Part shown: in pieces, positions 33,443-42,385 of the stretch
Layout: the number at the start of each line of letters is the position of its first letter
Position numbering within the stretch: position 1 is the first letter of the stretch
DNA from: an uncultured Tateyamaria sp.
GTDB lineage: Bacteria > Pseudomonadota > Alphaproteobacteria > Rhodobacterales > Rhodobacteraceae
Direction of reading: 5' to 3'
NCBI RefSeq assembly: GCF_947504105.1
Contig: NZ_CANNGP010000015.1
Location: 1 to 64,000, forward strand
Length of the DNA stretch: 64,000 bases
Made by a program: the position numbers and the translations under genes
Notes under the pieces: model-generated
Told to the model about the DNA's origin: nothing
Seen by the model: only the letters and a program-made list of their open reading frames with translations
Databases searched by the model: none

Positions 33443-34987
33443 TCAGATCGCCGACACGAACACCGCGAGCATCGCCAGCCCGCTCAGTCTGCTCAGCGGA
33501 TCCTTGATCGCAAAGATCACAGGGTCGTCCTGCATCTGACGCCGCTGCGCCAGAATGAGGGCTCGACCGATCCAATAGGTCAGGATGGGACAGGCCAGAA
33601 GAAGGTACTCGGGATTGCTGTAAAGCATCGTGACCGAACTGCCCGATACATAAAGCGCGAGCACGGTTACAGCATTGAAACCGGCAGCTGCAGACAGTGC
33701 TGCAATCATGCCGCGGTCCACATGCTCGTAGTCTCGATTGTCCGGCGATGCACGGTCTGCATCCTCACATGCCGTCAGTTCCACAAATCGCTTCATCAGT
33801 GCCAGAGATACAAAAATCGAGAGCGCAAAGACGATCAGCCAGGATGATAGCGCCACGCCGACGGCGACCCCACCACCCAGAAGGCGGATGGTGTAAAGAC
33901 CTGCCAGCGTAAGCACGTCGACCAGCAGAATCTTTTTGAGAAAAAAGGAATATGCCGTCGTCATGGTGAAGTAGATGGCCAGAACCATTGCGAAAGCCGA
34001 CGATATCGAAAGAGCCATCGCCATCGCGAGCACCAGCAGCAAGGGCACGACAAGCATGGCGTGGATTGGTGGAATGTCACCCTGCGCCAGCGGGCGATCC
34101 CTCTTGGTCCTATGCGCACGATCATCCTGAAGATCGACCAGATCGTTCAGAATGTAACAGGCTGACGCAGCAAGGCAGAATGCAATGGCCGCGATGGTGG
34201 TTATGAACAGGTTTTCGAAGCTCAGCGCGTGCGCTGCAATCATCGGCACGAAAACAAGGGCATTCTTGGCGTACTGATGGACACGAAACTGACGCATCCA
34301 ATCGCTCAAAGTCGCCCGATTATGCTCAATAAATTGTGCATGCGGGGCGAGCTTGCGCAGCCGCGTGGCAACGCGCTGCGTAGTCCGAATGGCAATCGGC
34401 TGCCTTGCATGTTCCCAGACCGGCAGGTCCGCGGCGTCGTTGCCTATGTAGTCAAAACCTCCGCTGCCAAACTCCTTTACAAGCCGGTCTGCCTTGGCTG
34501 CGCCAGACAGATTTACCGAAGCCGTCGTCGCGAAGTATCCTTTGAAGATCCCCAGATGATCTGCAACGGCTTTCACCATATCCTGGTGGGAAGCAGATGC
34601 CAGATAGACGGATCGCCCTGCGAGGTGTGCAAGACGGATCATGGACAGGATGGTTTTGTCATAAGGCAGCGTTTCAGGCGCGCAGTCGGTATTTGCGCAA
34701 AGAAAGTGTTTCAGTGCAGCCTTGCCATCAACAAGCGACTGCAACATGCCGATGATCGCGCCAGGGTTGCGTCCCAACCGGCGAAACGCGGTTTCAACCA
34801 GCAGATCAGAGCGCAACAAGGTCCCATCAAGGTCGACCACCAACGGCGTGTCGATGGCGGTCTCAAGATCGGGCAAGCTAACTCGGGCTGTTGCAGCCCG
34901 ATCCTGGACCGCCATATCGCGGTGTCCGCCTTGAAGCTGCGGTAAGTCAGAGTTGGAAATGCTATCGACATGGTGCTTGACCGACAT
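33443..34987 (-). CDS. HAD phosphatase-UbiA prenyltransferase fusion (polyprenyl-phosphoribose synthase type)
   Basis: This 514-residue fusion has an N-terminal HAD domain (VDLDGTLLRSDLL, residues 51-63; ASASHQDMV; FDYIGNDAADLPVW) that should remove a phosphate. About nine helices of a UbiA-type transferase follow, with NDLVDLQDDRAHRTKRDRP near residues 280-298 and a second Asp-containing loop (KKILLVDVLTLAG). In mycobacteria UbiA (Rv3806c) joins PRPP to decaprenyl phosphate and a separate phosphatase removes the 5-phosphate. Here both steps are fused in one protein, as in similar Gram-negative loci. The start at 34987 has AGAGAGAGG upstream. It is the first gene of the five-gene arabinose-donor operon. 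Confidence 0.87.
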   Translation of the reverse strand: MSVKHHVDSISNSDLPQLQGGHRDMAVQDRAATARVSLPDLETAIDTPLVVDLDGTLLRSDLLVETAFRRLGRNPGAIIGMLQSLVDGKAALKHFLCANTDCAPETLPYDKTILSMIRLAHLAGRSVYLASASHQDMVKAVADHLGIFKGYFATTASVNLSGAAKADRLVKEFGSGGFDYIGNDAADLPVWEHARQPIAIRTTQRVATRLRKLAPHAQFIEHNRATLSDWMRQFRVHQYAKNALVFVPMIAAHALSFENLFITTIAAIAFCLAASACYILNDLVDLQDDRAHRTKRDRPLAQGDIPPIHAMLVVPLLLVLAMAMALSISSAFAMVLAIYFTMTTAYSFFLKKILLVDVLTLAGLYTIRLLGGGVAVGVALSSWLIVFALSIFVSLALMKRFVELTACEDADRASPDNRDYEHVDRGMIAALSAAAGFNAVTVLALYVSGSSVTMLYSNPEYLLLACPILTYWIGRALILAQRRQMQDDPVIFAIKDPLSRLSGLAMLAVFVSAI

Positions 34988-35491
34988 GCGTGTACCTCTC
35001 TCTGGTTGTTCCCATTTCGGGGGCATTTAATCAGTGATCGATTTGTTGACGGCACACTCAGGTTCCTGTTCAGCATCGTACGGTGAGCCTGACCGCCAGC
35101 CCTTCAACAACCTGATGCAACTTTGGTGCAAAAGGCGGCTGATGGGCCATTCGCGGCAACGTGGCTGCAAAAGCAAAAAGGTTGCAAACCAGTTCCAAAG
35201 GCAAGTTTGACATCGGCAGGGATGCGCCCAATTGCGAGTGGTATCGGCGGTAGAAGGCCGGGAAATGGGCTGCAATAACGTCCATCTGGGCCGAACAGAT
35301 TGCCTTCGCGGTACCCCAAACCGTATCTAAAACACTGTGTCTTGGGAATCATTTCTCAAAGTGGAGAATGGGTCTGCGTTACCAAACCGACTGCTTGGTA
35401 GGATCAGCTCCACAGCATGCAGCGCGCCAATTGCCGACGTGATCCAGAGACATGAGCCACCGCGGCACTGCTGACGGTTGGGAGGAGTGTG
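34988..35491. other. Divergent intergenic region with a short unexplained reading frame (35070-35285, minus)
   Basis: This region separates the arabinose-donor operon from the AsmA-like gene and must hold both promoters. On the minus strand 35285-35070 encodes 71 residues (starting MDVIAAHFPAFYRRYHSQLG) and the frame stays open about 20 codons further upstream without a start. Its composition looks coding (aromatic and leucine-rich), but I recognise no family. It may be a gene fragment left by a rearrangement, or a leader peptide. No clear terminator or tRNA is visible. Confidence 0.35.
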
Positions 35492-37324
35492 ATGAGAATA
35501 CGAAACAAGCAAAGGCCCGTTTCCCTGGCGCAATGGGGCATGACAGCCTTTGCCTTTTTGTCGATCTGCGCCGGCGCATTCCTACTGCGTCCAAAGCTGG
35601 ATCTGGACGATGTTTTGCGTGACGGTATCAATCAAGAAATCGGGCGGATCGCGGGAGAGGATGTAAAGTTGCATCAGGAGGCCGCCGTATCGGTACGTCC
35701 GAATTTTCGCGTCGTGGTCACTGACCCGCTCTTTGAAAGCGCTGAAGGTAGTGGGCCCGAAGGGTTTCTGACATCTTCGCGGATCGATGCAGCGCTTAGG
35801 ATCGCGCCGCTATTCATGGGCCGGGGGGAAATTGCAAACTTGCACTTATACCGTCCCCGGATTTTGCTAGATCACAACAGCATGCCTGTATTCTCATCCC
35901 CCGGAGGGCTGAACGCTGGCAACGAGACGGGCGGCCCGACACGGCCAGCAAGTATCGTGATCACGGACGGTATCCTCGACTTCGCAGGTGAATCCAGTAT
36001 CTCCGGTCTAAATCTGTCCATCGTACCGCGCAATGCTTCGCAGGGGATCTCGGCCAGTGGCGATTTCATTTCCGGGCAGCGTCGAACCTATGTGGAATTG
36101 CAGGCGGATGATCCGCAGAGTCTGTTTTCGGAAAGAGGTAGCAAAGGGACGGTGTCCATCCGCTTTGAAACGGTGGACTTGCCGGAGGACATCGATCAAT
36201 CAGGTGACGCAACCGAAAGCAGCTTTCTTACTAACCTGCGACACACACTAACTTACATGACGGTGTTCGGATCGGGTCCGTTGGTGATCGATGGGCATTT
36301 CACCGTAACGCCTGATGCGATTAGGATTTCGAGTGCAACTTTTTCAAAAGGCGGTATCGCGCTGCAGGGGAACTTCGAGCTGCAAGCCACGGAAGACACT
36401 TCTGTCTTTCCAAAACTGCAAGAACTCCAAGCGTCGGTTGATGCAGTCATTTCTGACGTGGTGCATAAAATAGGTTCTGGCGACTGGCCGACGGCGTTGA
36501 TCACGACAAACTGGCTAAACGGTCTTGAGATCGATTTCGATCTGGAAGGACAGGATATTGCGTTTGGTGGTGCTGCATTTGACACAGTTTCTATTGCGCT
36601 CGCGGCGCGTAAAAACGGCCTGTCCTTCGACGTAGCCGCACAAGGCGAAACACTTGGTCGGTTTGAGGCAAGCACCGCAATCAACCAAGCGACCGAGGTG
36701 GCGATGTCTGCCAAAATATCCGACGCGTCGCTCCGCGAGATCATGCAGCCGATATCCCGCAAGATGCAGATTCGGTTGATCGGTACTCCGCAGCTGCCCG
36801 AGGGCGCTCTCAACGCTGAGCTTGAGCTTGCAGGGCGGGGGCAAACATTTGGTGAGGTATTCGATAGTTTCGCTGGTTCGCTGACGGCCTCGATGGAGGA
36901 CGGCAGCCTGACCGGAGCCGATGTGACCGCAACCCTTGAGACGCTGGCAAATGGTCGTCAATTCATGACCAAGGAAAAGGGCCCGCTCATTCCCGCCGCA
37001 GGCCGGACCCGCTTCGACTTGATCGACGGCGAGGTCGGCATCGAGGCCGGAACCGCGCGGATTTCGCGGTTGAGCATCGCCGGAGAGCGGCTTGAGATCG
37101 ATATGCTTGGAGAAGTTGGCCTGAAGGACGGCGCAGTGTATGTATCAGGCAACGCCCAACTATCTGCTGCACAGGAAACCGAAGCGGAACAGATCGCAAG
37201 AAACGTAGACCTGCCCTTCGGCATTGGGGGAACACTCTTTTCACCCATGGTCGCTGCGGGTGTGCCCCAATTCGAGGTTGCAGCGACAGGTACTGCCCAA
37301 CCCAGCAACACCATCCAGAAATAG
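35492..37324 (+). CDS. AsmA-family envelope protein
   Basis: This 610-residue protein has a single N-terminal transmembrane anchor (WGMTAFAFLSICAGAFLL) and a long periplasmic part of repeated beta-strand blocks. RIDAALRIAPLFMGRGEIAN, followed by LHLYRPRILL, is the AsmA N-terminal signature, and GRTRFDLIDGEVGIEAGTAR with SIAGERLEIDMLGEVGL is the AsmA C-terminal signature. AsmA-like proteins form grooved bridges linked to lipid traffic between the membranes. The start ATG at 35492 follows GGGAGGAG; GTG three bases earlier is also possible. It opens a plus-strand series of surface-glycan genes and may help move a lipid-linked product, which is inference. Confidence 0.82.
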   Translation: MRIRNKQRPVSLAQWGMTAFAFLSICAGAFLLRPKLDLDDVLRDGINQEIGRIAGEDVKLHQEAAVSVRPNFRVVVTDPLFESAEGSGPEGFLTSSRIDAALRIAPLFMGRGEIANLHLYRPRILLDHNSMPVFSSPGGLNAGNETGGPTRPASIVITDGILDFAGESSISGLNLSIVPRNASQGISASGDFISGQRRTYVELQADDPQSLFSERGSKGTVSIRFETVDLPEDIDQSGDATESSFLTNLRHTLTYMTVFGSGPLVIDGHFTVTPDAIRISSATFSKGGIALQGNFELQATEDTSVFPKLQELQASVDAVISDVVHKIGSGDWPTALITTNWLNGLEIDFDLEGQDIAFGGAAFDTVSIALAARKNGLSFDVAAQGETLGRFEASTAINQATEVAMSAKISDASLREIMQPISRKMQIRLIGTPQLPEGALNAELELAGRGQTFGEVFDSFAGSLTASMEDGSLTGADVTATLETLANGRQFMTKEKGPLIPAAGRTRFDLIDGEVGIEAGTARISRLSIAGERLEIDMLGEVGLKDGAVYVSGNAQLSAAQETEAEQIARNVDLPFGIGGTLFSPMVAAGVPQFEVAATGTAQPSNTIQK

Positions 37325-37398
37325 GTCGAAGGCTCTGACGCGATATGGTCTTTGCCCGCAGATATGACTGCCGACCAGGGCATTTGAAGCGAGAAAAG

Positions 37399-38946
37399 AT
37401 GTCCACCAATGCCCTGACACCCCATCGACCCGCGTACCAGAGTCCTTGGCTGTTCATCGCCATCTTCCTGGTCTGGCTAACATACTACGCGAGCCTTCTC
37501 TTTCCCGGCCTCGGTGGGATGCTGAACGCAGGCGACTCTGCCAAGTTCCAAACCCTTGGCCATACCTCCATTCTTGTCCACGGGCCTGGATACCCGTTTG
37601 TCCTGATGATCGGAACGGTGGTGCGCGCGCTCGATCTGCCGTTCGAGCCGTGGCGCGTCATGACCATCGCACTGGCATCCGTGCCCGGCGCGCTTGCAAA
37701 TTCAATGGCTTTCCTCATCGCGGGACGGCTGACTCGTAGCGTGTTATTTGGTGTTTCGGCCGCATTTCTTCTGGGCAGTGCCGGCCTGATGGCCGTGCAA
37801 TCGACCGAAGCAGAGGTCTATCCCCTCGCACTTGCCTTCATTCTGTCCATCGTATTTGCGCTGATCCTTTTCGTCGAAACGAAGCAGCCGTCCTATTTTA
37901 TCGCCGCCTGTGCAATCTATGCGCTGTCTTTCGGCAATCATCTCATGATGGTCATGCTGGCACCCATTGGCCTACTGGTGATAGCCACGCATCACCATCT
38001 TCTGCTGCGCCCGCGTATCCTGCTTGCGGTTCTGGCGCTGCTTCTTGTCGGTGCCAGCCAATATCTGTTTCTCGCGTGGGTCACACATGCCCCATCAACA
38101 GCCTATTCCGAATATCTGCCACTCCCGCCGACGACGTCAGAGTTGATCGACTACATCGCGGGGACCTACTTCGGCGATCTTTACGGCTCTGGGCTTCAAT
38201 CGCTACAGACCGCATCGGTTCTCCTTGGCACACTCAGTCAAGCTCACCCGATGATTTCACTACCTATCATCGGATTTGGCCTTTTGGCCTTCATCGTCGG
38301 CTGGCGTCGTCGTGACGCCGCTTGGTCGGGTCTGGCGCTTGTTCTGGGTACAGCACTTGCCTTCCTGCCCTTCATGATCTGGTACGGGGCCTATGATATC
38401 CAGGCCTTCCATCTGCCGGTTCTTGGTCCACTCCTCGTTGGTGCAATTGCAGCGATTGGCTGGTGGCTTGCGGGCTGGCCACGGCTGCGTCTTTGGCTTG
38501 GTGTTCTTCTTTTGGCCTTTGGCGTTCTGCGCGCGGGTGAAATGGCAGGGTACCTGAGCGCACGTGAGCCCGACTATGCCGATTTGGTCGAGGCGTTGGA
38601 CGTGGTGATGGCGCAGTCACCCGTCGACAATCCCGTTGTCTCCATGTCCTATGAGCTTCGAATGGCCACGCTCTATCACGAATTGCTGGGCGCTGTGCCC
38701 AAGCCTGCGACCTATCGCGTCACCTGGCGCACCGAAGAGGCAATTTCGAGTGGTGAGCCAGTGAACAAGGTGGGTGGCATTGTCATTCCCACAGATGGAG
38801 AGCAGATGCTGCGGTGGATTGAACACCGCAATCCGCACTTGTCTTGCAGGACACTCCCGATCGAGCAGCCTGAGCCTGCGACTTGGCCAGCCTACGGTTT
38901 TGTCTGCGACCCGGCAGGTCCATCGGCCAAACTCCCGAACGACTGA
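37399..38946 (+). CDS. DUF2723/TMEM260-type GT-C membrane protein
   Basis: The protein has about 515 residues and around ten transmembrane helices. The first external loop contains LNAGDSAKFQTLGHTSILVH and continues GPGYPFVLM, the DUF2723 pattern (D-(S/G)-E/K-F ... HPPGYP). QSTEAEVYPLALAF in a later loop is also characteristic. Eukaryotic TMEM260 is a protein O-mannosyltransferase, and bacterial members are candidate GT-C enzymes using polyprenyl-phosphate sugars. A soluble C-terminal portion of about 130 residues follows. ATG at 37399 (GAGAAAAG upstream) is preferred over the start at 37345. It might use the arabinose or another lipid-linked sugar; the substrate is unknown. Confidence 0.75.
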   Translation: MSTNALTPHRPAYQSPWLFIAIFLVWLTYYASLLFPGLGGMLNAGDSAKFQTLGHTSILVHGPGYPFVLMIGTVVRALDLPFEPWRVMTIALASVPGALANSMAFLIAGRLTRSVLFGVSAAFLLGSAGLMAVQSTEAEVYPLALAFILSIVFALILFVETKQPSYFIAACAIYALSFGNHLMMVMLAPIGLLVIATHHHLLLRPRILLAVLALLLVGASQYLFLAWVTHAPSTAYSEYLPLPPTTSELIDYIAGTYFGDLYGSGLQSLQTASVLLGTLSQAHPMISLPIIGFGLLAFIVGWRRRDAAWSGLALVLGTALAFLPFMIWYGAYDIQAFHLPVLGPLLVGAIAAIGWWLAGWPRLRLWLGVLLLAFGVLRAGEMAGYLSAREPDYADLVEALDVVMAQSPVDNPVVSMSYELRMATLYHELLGAVPKPATYRVTWRTEEAISSGEPVNKVGGIVIPTDGEQMLRWIEHRNPHLSCRTLPIEQPEPATWPAYGFVCDPAGPSAKLPND

Positions 38947-39153
38947 ATATCTTATGTTCAAAAGCGAGGCATGGGCCGCGGTCCTGCGCCGAATGGGCTG
39001 TCAAGATTTCTTACATTACGTCACATGAGCAAGAATCCGCTTGATTTGGGCGCGGGCTCGGATCACACACGTCCAAAGGGTGTCGTCCCAATTGGGAAAG
39101 CGCCCGAGAAGTCCCGAACTCAGAAGTGTCCCGTTTAGTGAAGGTGTTTTACC

Positions 39154-40353
39154 TTGCGTGTATCCTCTGCCCTGTCTGGCATTTTCCTCTCGGCCTTTAT
39201 CCTCTCCTGCTCCAGTCAGTTGCCCATGGCAATTGCTGACGTCGAGAGTATGGAACCGGTCGATACAATGGCGCTGTCGGATGTTCGACAGCTAGAAGAG
39301 CTCCCGGAACCGTCTAGCCCTTTGGGACTTCGGGTCGTGGAAACCGAGATTGTAAATCAACTGACCGGGTCAGGATCCCCGAATGCCACCGACGCGCGGT
39401 GGAACGTGCATGGCACTGACCTTGGCCATATGTTCACCCACAAGGGCGAACTGTACATGGTCTTCGGTGACACATATGGCCCAGATGGCGAGGATTGGCG
39501 CAGCAACACCATTGCGCGGATTGCCGATCCTGATCCGGCCAACGGGTTTTCCATCGCCGCGATGATCGAAAGCGCGACTGGAGCCGCCAAGGAAATTATC
39601 CGTTCGGCAAAGGTGCCGGGCCTTGAATGGACCGTTATCCCGACCAATGGTATCTCTCTTGGTGAACGGATGGTCCTTCATTACATGTCCGTCCGCATGT
39701 GGGGTGCTGACGACAAGTGGTATGTCCGGCGCTCCGGCCTCGCCTATTCGGATGATGACGGCCAGAATTGGACAAGATCCGAAACGGCGATGTGGCCTGC
39801 CGGGACGGGTTTTGAACAGGTGGCCTACGTTGAAAGCGAGGGGATGATCTATGTATTTGGTATTCCGCAGGGACGTTTCGGTGGTGTAAGGCTTGGCCGT
39901 GTGACACCTCAGCATGTGTTTGACCCTACGGCATACACATACTGGGATGGTCAGGGGTGGTTGGGCAATGTTCACGCCGCAAAAGCAATTGTGCCGGCAC
40001 CAGCAGGTGAATTATCCGTTGCGTGGAGTGACGCACACCAATCTTGGCTGATGATGTACCTCGAACCCGTCGAAAGAGCAGTCATTCTGCGAAGTGCTCC
40101 AACAATGACCGGTCCATGGAGTGACGCTCAGATCGTCGCACATGCCGATGAATATCCGGGCCTCTATGCGCCCTACATCGTGCCGGGTCTGGACATCGAC
40201 GACGCTGTCTATTTCACGATGTCGCGTTGGAAGCCTGTCTACAACGTATTCCTGATGAAAGGTAAACTCGAAGCTCCGGTAGTAGACTTGGCAGCAGTTG
40301 AGACAACCGGGATCGCCAAGCCAGATATCGAATTGGACCAGGTCGACAAGTAG
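39154..40353 (+). CDS. DUF4185 (GH183-family) lipoprotein, candidate endo-D-arabinanase
   Basis: This 399-residue protein starts at TTG 39154 with a lipoprotein-like leader (SALSGIFLSAFILSC; Cys near residue 19). The DUF4185 domain follows: NVHGTDLGHMFTHKGELYMV, FGDTYGPDGEDWRSNTIARI, and later the propeller strand YAPYIVPGLD and MSRWKPVYNVFLMK. Members of this family, classified as GH183, cleave D-arabinan in mycobacterial arabinogalactan. Its presence beside a full set of arabinose-donor genes strongly suggests a D-arabinan product that this enzyme trims or releases. The domain is a five-bladed propeller type by family. Catalytic acids cannot be assigned by eye. Activity is inferred from family and context. 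Confidence 0.78.
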   Translation: MRVSSALSGIFLSAFILSCSSQLPMAIADVESMEPVDTMALSDVRQLEELPEPSSPLGLRVVETEIVNQLTGSGSPNATDARWNVHGTDLGHMFTHKGELYMVFGDTYGPDGEDWRSNTIARIADPDPANGFSIAAMIESATGAAKEIIRSAKVPGLEWTVIPTNGISLGERMVLHYMSVRMWGADDKWYVRRSGLAYSDDDGQNWTRSETAMWPAGTGFEQVAYVESEGMIYVFGIPQGRFGGVRLGRVTPQHVFDPTAYTYWDGQGWLGNVHAAKAIVPAPAGELSVAWSDAHQSWLMMYLEPVERAVILRSAPTMTGPWSDAQIVAHADEYPGLYAPYIVPGLDIDDAVYFTMSRWKPVYNVFLMKGKLEAPVVDLAAVETTGIAKPDIELDQVDK

Positions 40354-40407
40354 CGAGTCAATGGGTGCGACTCTCTCGCACGTGATACCTGTTTTCTTAG
40401 CTGGAGC

Positions 40408-40427
40408 TGGTCAAAACTTCTTGACCA
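40408..40427. promoter_or_regulatory. Inverted repeat TGGTCAA-N6-TTGACCA upstream of the sulfotransferase genes
   Basis: Seven-base perfect arms (40408-40414 and 40421-40427) surround AACTTC in the 290-bp gap between the DUF4185 gene and the small membrane-protein gene. It may be an operator or a weak hairpin. The rest of the gap, which shows no coding signal, presumably contains the promoter of the downstream three genes. Confidence 0.35.
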
Positions 40428-40643
40428 AAGCAAGCTTCCGCCTTTTTGAAGCCTCAGACTGGGCAAACGGGCAAAAATGCTCCGTCCCGAGGGGGCGATA
40501 TGGCAGGCTTTCGCCGCTTTCCGCTCCATACCTTGCCGCTGCACCCGCAACTTACAACTCTGTTGCGAGAAGAGCGAGTAGCGAGGCAGTTGACCTGTCT
40601 GATTTTCCCGCTCCTTTCGTTCGTCTGAAGCGAGGATTTCGCC

Positions 40644-40898
40644 ATGAAGCGCGACAAATGGGTTTCGGGTGCTGTGCAAGCGCCCACTTTTCTGGTCATC
40701 ACACTGGTTGTGATACCTGCAGCAGCACAGGCTTACGTCGGCCCCGGGGCGGGCCTAACCGCAATTGGGACGATGATTGCGCTTATCGCAGCGTTACTTC
40801 TCGCGATTGTCGGGTTCGTCTGGTACCCGATCAAGCGGGTGCTGCGTGCGCGCAAGGCCAACACAGATGCCCCGACATCCGGTGAGAAGCAAAGTTGA
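40644..40898 (+). CDS. Small membrane protein with YVGPGAG motif
   Basis: This 84-residue protein has an N-terminal signal-like helix ending PAAAQA, then YVGPGAGLTAIGTMIALIAA, a second helix that runs to GFVWYPIKRV, and a basic tail. The YVGPGAG motif after a signal peptide is a recurring feature of short proteins next to sulfotransferase genes; the function is unknown. Its stop codon overlaps the TTG start of the next gene (TTGA), so both are translated together. I interpret it as a small partner of the membrane sulfotransferase. Confidence 0.7.
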   Translation: MKRDKWVSGAVQAPTFLVITLVVIPAAAQAYVGPGAGLTAIGTMIALIAALLLAIVGFVWYPIKRVLRARKANTDAPTSGEKQS

Positions 40899-42385
40899 GC
40901 GTCGCAGCCCTTTTTCTGGGACTCCTCGCTTTTGTCGCTGTCCTGCGCGTTCTCGATGCACAGAAAGTTGCGGGCGGTATCATCGATACGACGCAGCAGG
41001 CGCTGTCGGTTATTGTGAATGGCGATATCGCTGACGAGGACAAGGAGGCGCAGGTTCGGCGCGCATCTATCAAGCTTTTGGGCGGATTCTTCTGGATTGC
41101 TGCCATAGGTACTGCCGCGCTTTGCGCATCGGCCTTGATTGTTTGGGGCGGCGCACTTCTTGAGCTCTATTCCGTTGACCACGCAATGGCTGTCGCCCTT
41201 GGCTGGCCCTTCATCATCGGCTCCACTGCGGCGGCAATCCTGCTATGGCTAGGGCTCGACAAGCTGCGCAAGACCTCGGTCGAAGTTGATGCGCACATCG
41301 AGGTACCTTACAGCCCGCTTGACAAAGCCTTGCACGATTTTGCTTTTGCATCGCCTGAGCGCCAGATCAGACTTGGAGAACTGGAAACCAGGCTCTACCG
41401 CCGACGCATACGATCAGAGACCGCCGAGCGGCCCGTTTTCATCACGTCTCTGCCACGTGCAGGTACAACCATAATGCTCGAAGGCCTCGCCAATCTGCCA
41501 GACTTCTCTTCGGCGACCTACCAGCACATGCCATTTACTCTGTCGCCTCTTCTATGGGGTGGGTTTTCGCGCACCTTTAGAAAGTCAGGGGACAAGGCCG
41601 AGCGGGCACACGGAGACGGGATCGAAGTCGGGATGGAAAGTCCGGAGGCGTTTGAAGAAATGCTTTGGATGGCATTTTGGCCTCAGCACTATGCAAACGA
41701 CCATATCACGCCCTGGGCACCTGAGGATCAGAAGCTGGCGTTCGAGTCATTCTTCCGCTCTCACATGGCGAAGATTGTTGCGACAAAGCCCGGTGCAAGC
41801 CGCTACATCTCAAAAAACAATGCCAATATTGCACGCTTGGGTCTTCTTGAACGCCTCTTTCCTGATGCCGTGATCGTCGTGCCCATTCGCAACCCACGCG
41901 CTCAGGTGCGATCACTTCTGGGGCAGCATCTTCGCTTTGCCGACTTGCACGCCCGCGAACCTTTTGCGCGCAGGTACATGGAAGGGATTGGGCACTTCGA
42001 GTTCGGCGCGGCCCTGCGCCCAATTGCATTCAACCCGTCGCCAACGGATATGACTGCCGCAGAACACACTGATTTCTGGCTGCGATACTGGATTGCCGCT
42101 TACCAGCACGTGCTCGCTACCGCTGGGCCGCGCACGGTATTTGTCGATCACGACGCGCTGTGTACCGAACCCGGCTTACTGCTACCCGAACTCGCCACCG
42201 TCATTGAGCTTGAGGATCAAAACAGCATCTCAGCCATGGCAGAGATCTTCCGTGCACCCCGCCCTGCCCCGGATTTGGACCACGCGTCCCGGGACCTGAT
42301 GCAGCGTGCGGACATATTGCATGGGGAGCTTTGCAGGCAGGCGATTGGCCACTCACACTCGTCGATTGCAAAGGTAATAAAATGA
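40895..42385 (+). CDS. Membrane-anchored sulfotransferase (PAPS-dependent type)
   Basis: The protein has about 496 residues. The N-terminus has three hydrophobic helices (residues 1-20, 62-85 and 97-120). It is followed by a sulfotransferase domain with the 5'-phosphosulfate loop FITSLPRAGTTIMLEG near residue 183 and the second PAPS motif VIVVPIRNPRAQVRSLLGQH near 325. Such enzymes transfer sulfate from PAPS to a sugar or lipid hydroxyl. The start is TTG inside the preceding stop. The end overlaps the arylsulfotransferase-like gene by ATGA. Cytosolic-face sulfation of a lipid-linked glycan made by the nearby genes is the most economical reading. Confidence 0.8.
   Translation: MSVAALFLGLLAFVAVLRVLDAQKVAGGIIDTTQQALSVIVNGDIADEDKEAQVRRASIKLLGGFFWIAAIGTAALCASALIVWGGALLELYSVDHAMAVALGWPFIIGSTAAAILLWLGLDKLRKTSVEVDAHIEVPYSPLDKALHDFAFASPERQIRLGELETRLYRRRIRSETAERPVFITSLPRAGTTIMLEGLANLPDFSSATYQHMPFTLSPLLWGGFSRTFRKSGDKAERAHGDGIEVGMESPEAFEEMLWMAFWPQHYANDHITPWAPEDQKLAFESFFRSHMAKIVATKPGASRYISKNNANIARLGLLERLFPDAVIVVPIRNPRAQVRSLLGQHLRFADLHAREPFARRYMEGIGHFEFGAALRPIAFNPSPTDMTAAEHTDFWLRYWIAAYQHVLATAGPRTVFVDHDALCTEPGLLLPELATVIELEDQNSISAMAEIFRAPRPAPDLDHASRDLMQRADILHGELCRQAIGHSHSSIAKVIK

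Noticed and set aside
40354-40643. Possible riboswitch or small RNA in the 290-bp gap before the sulfotransferase operon
   Set aside because: Only one short inverted repeat is visible; I could not match any known riboswitch core.
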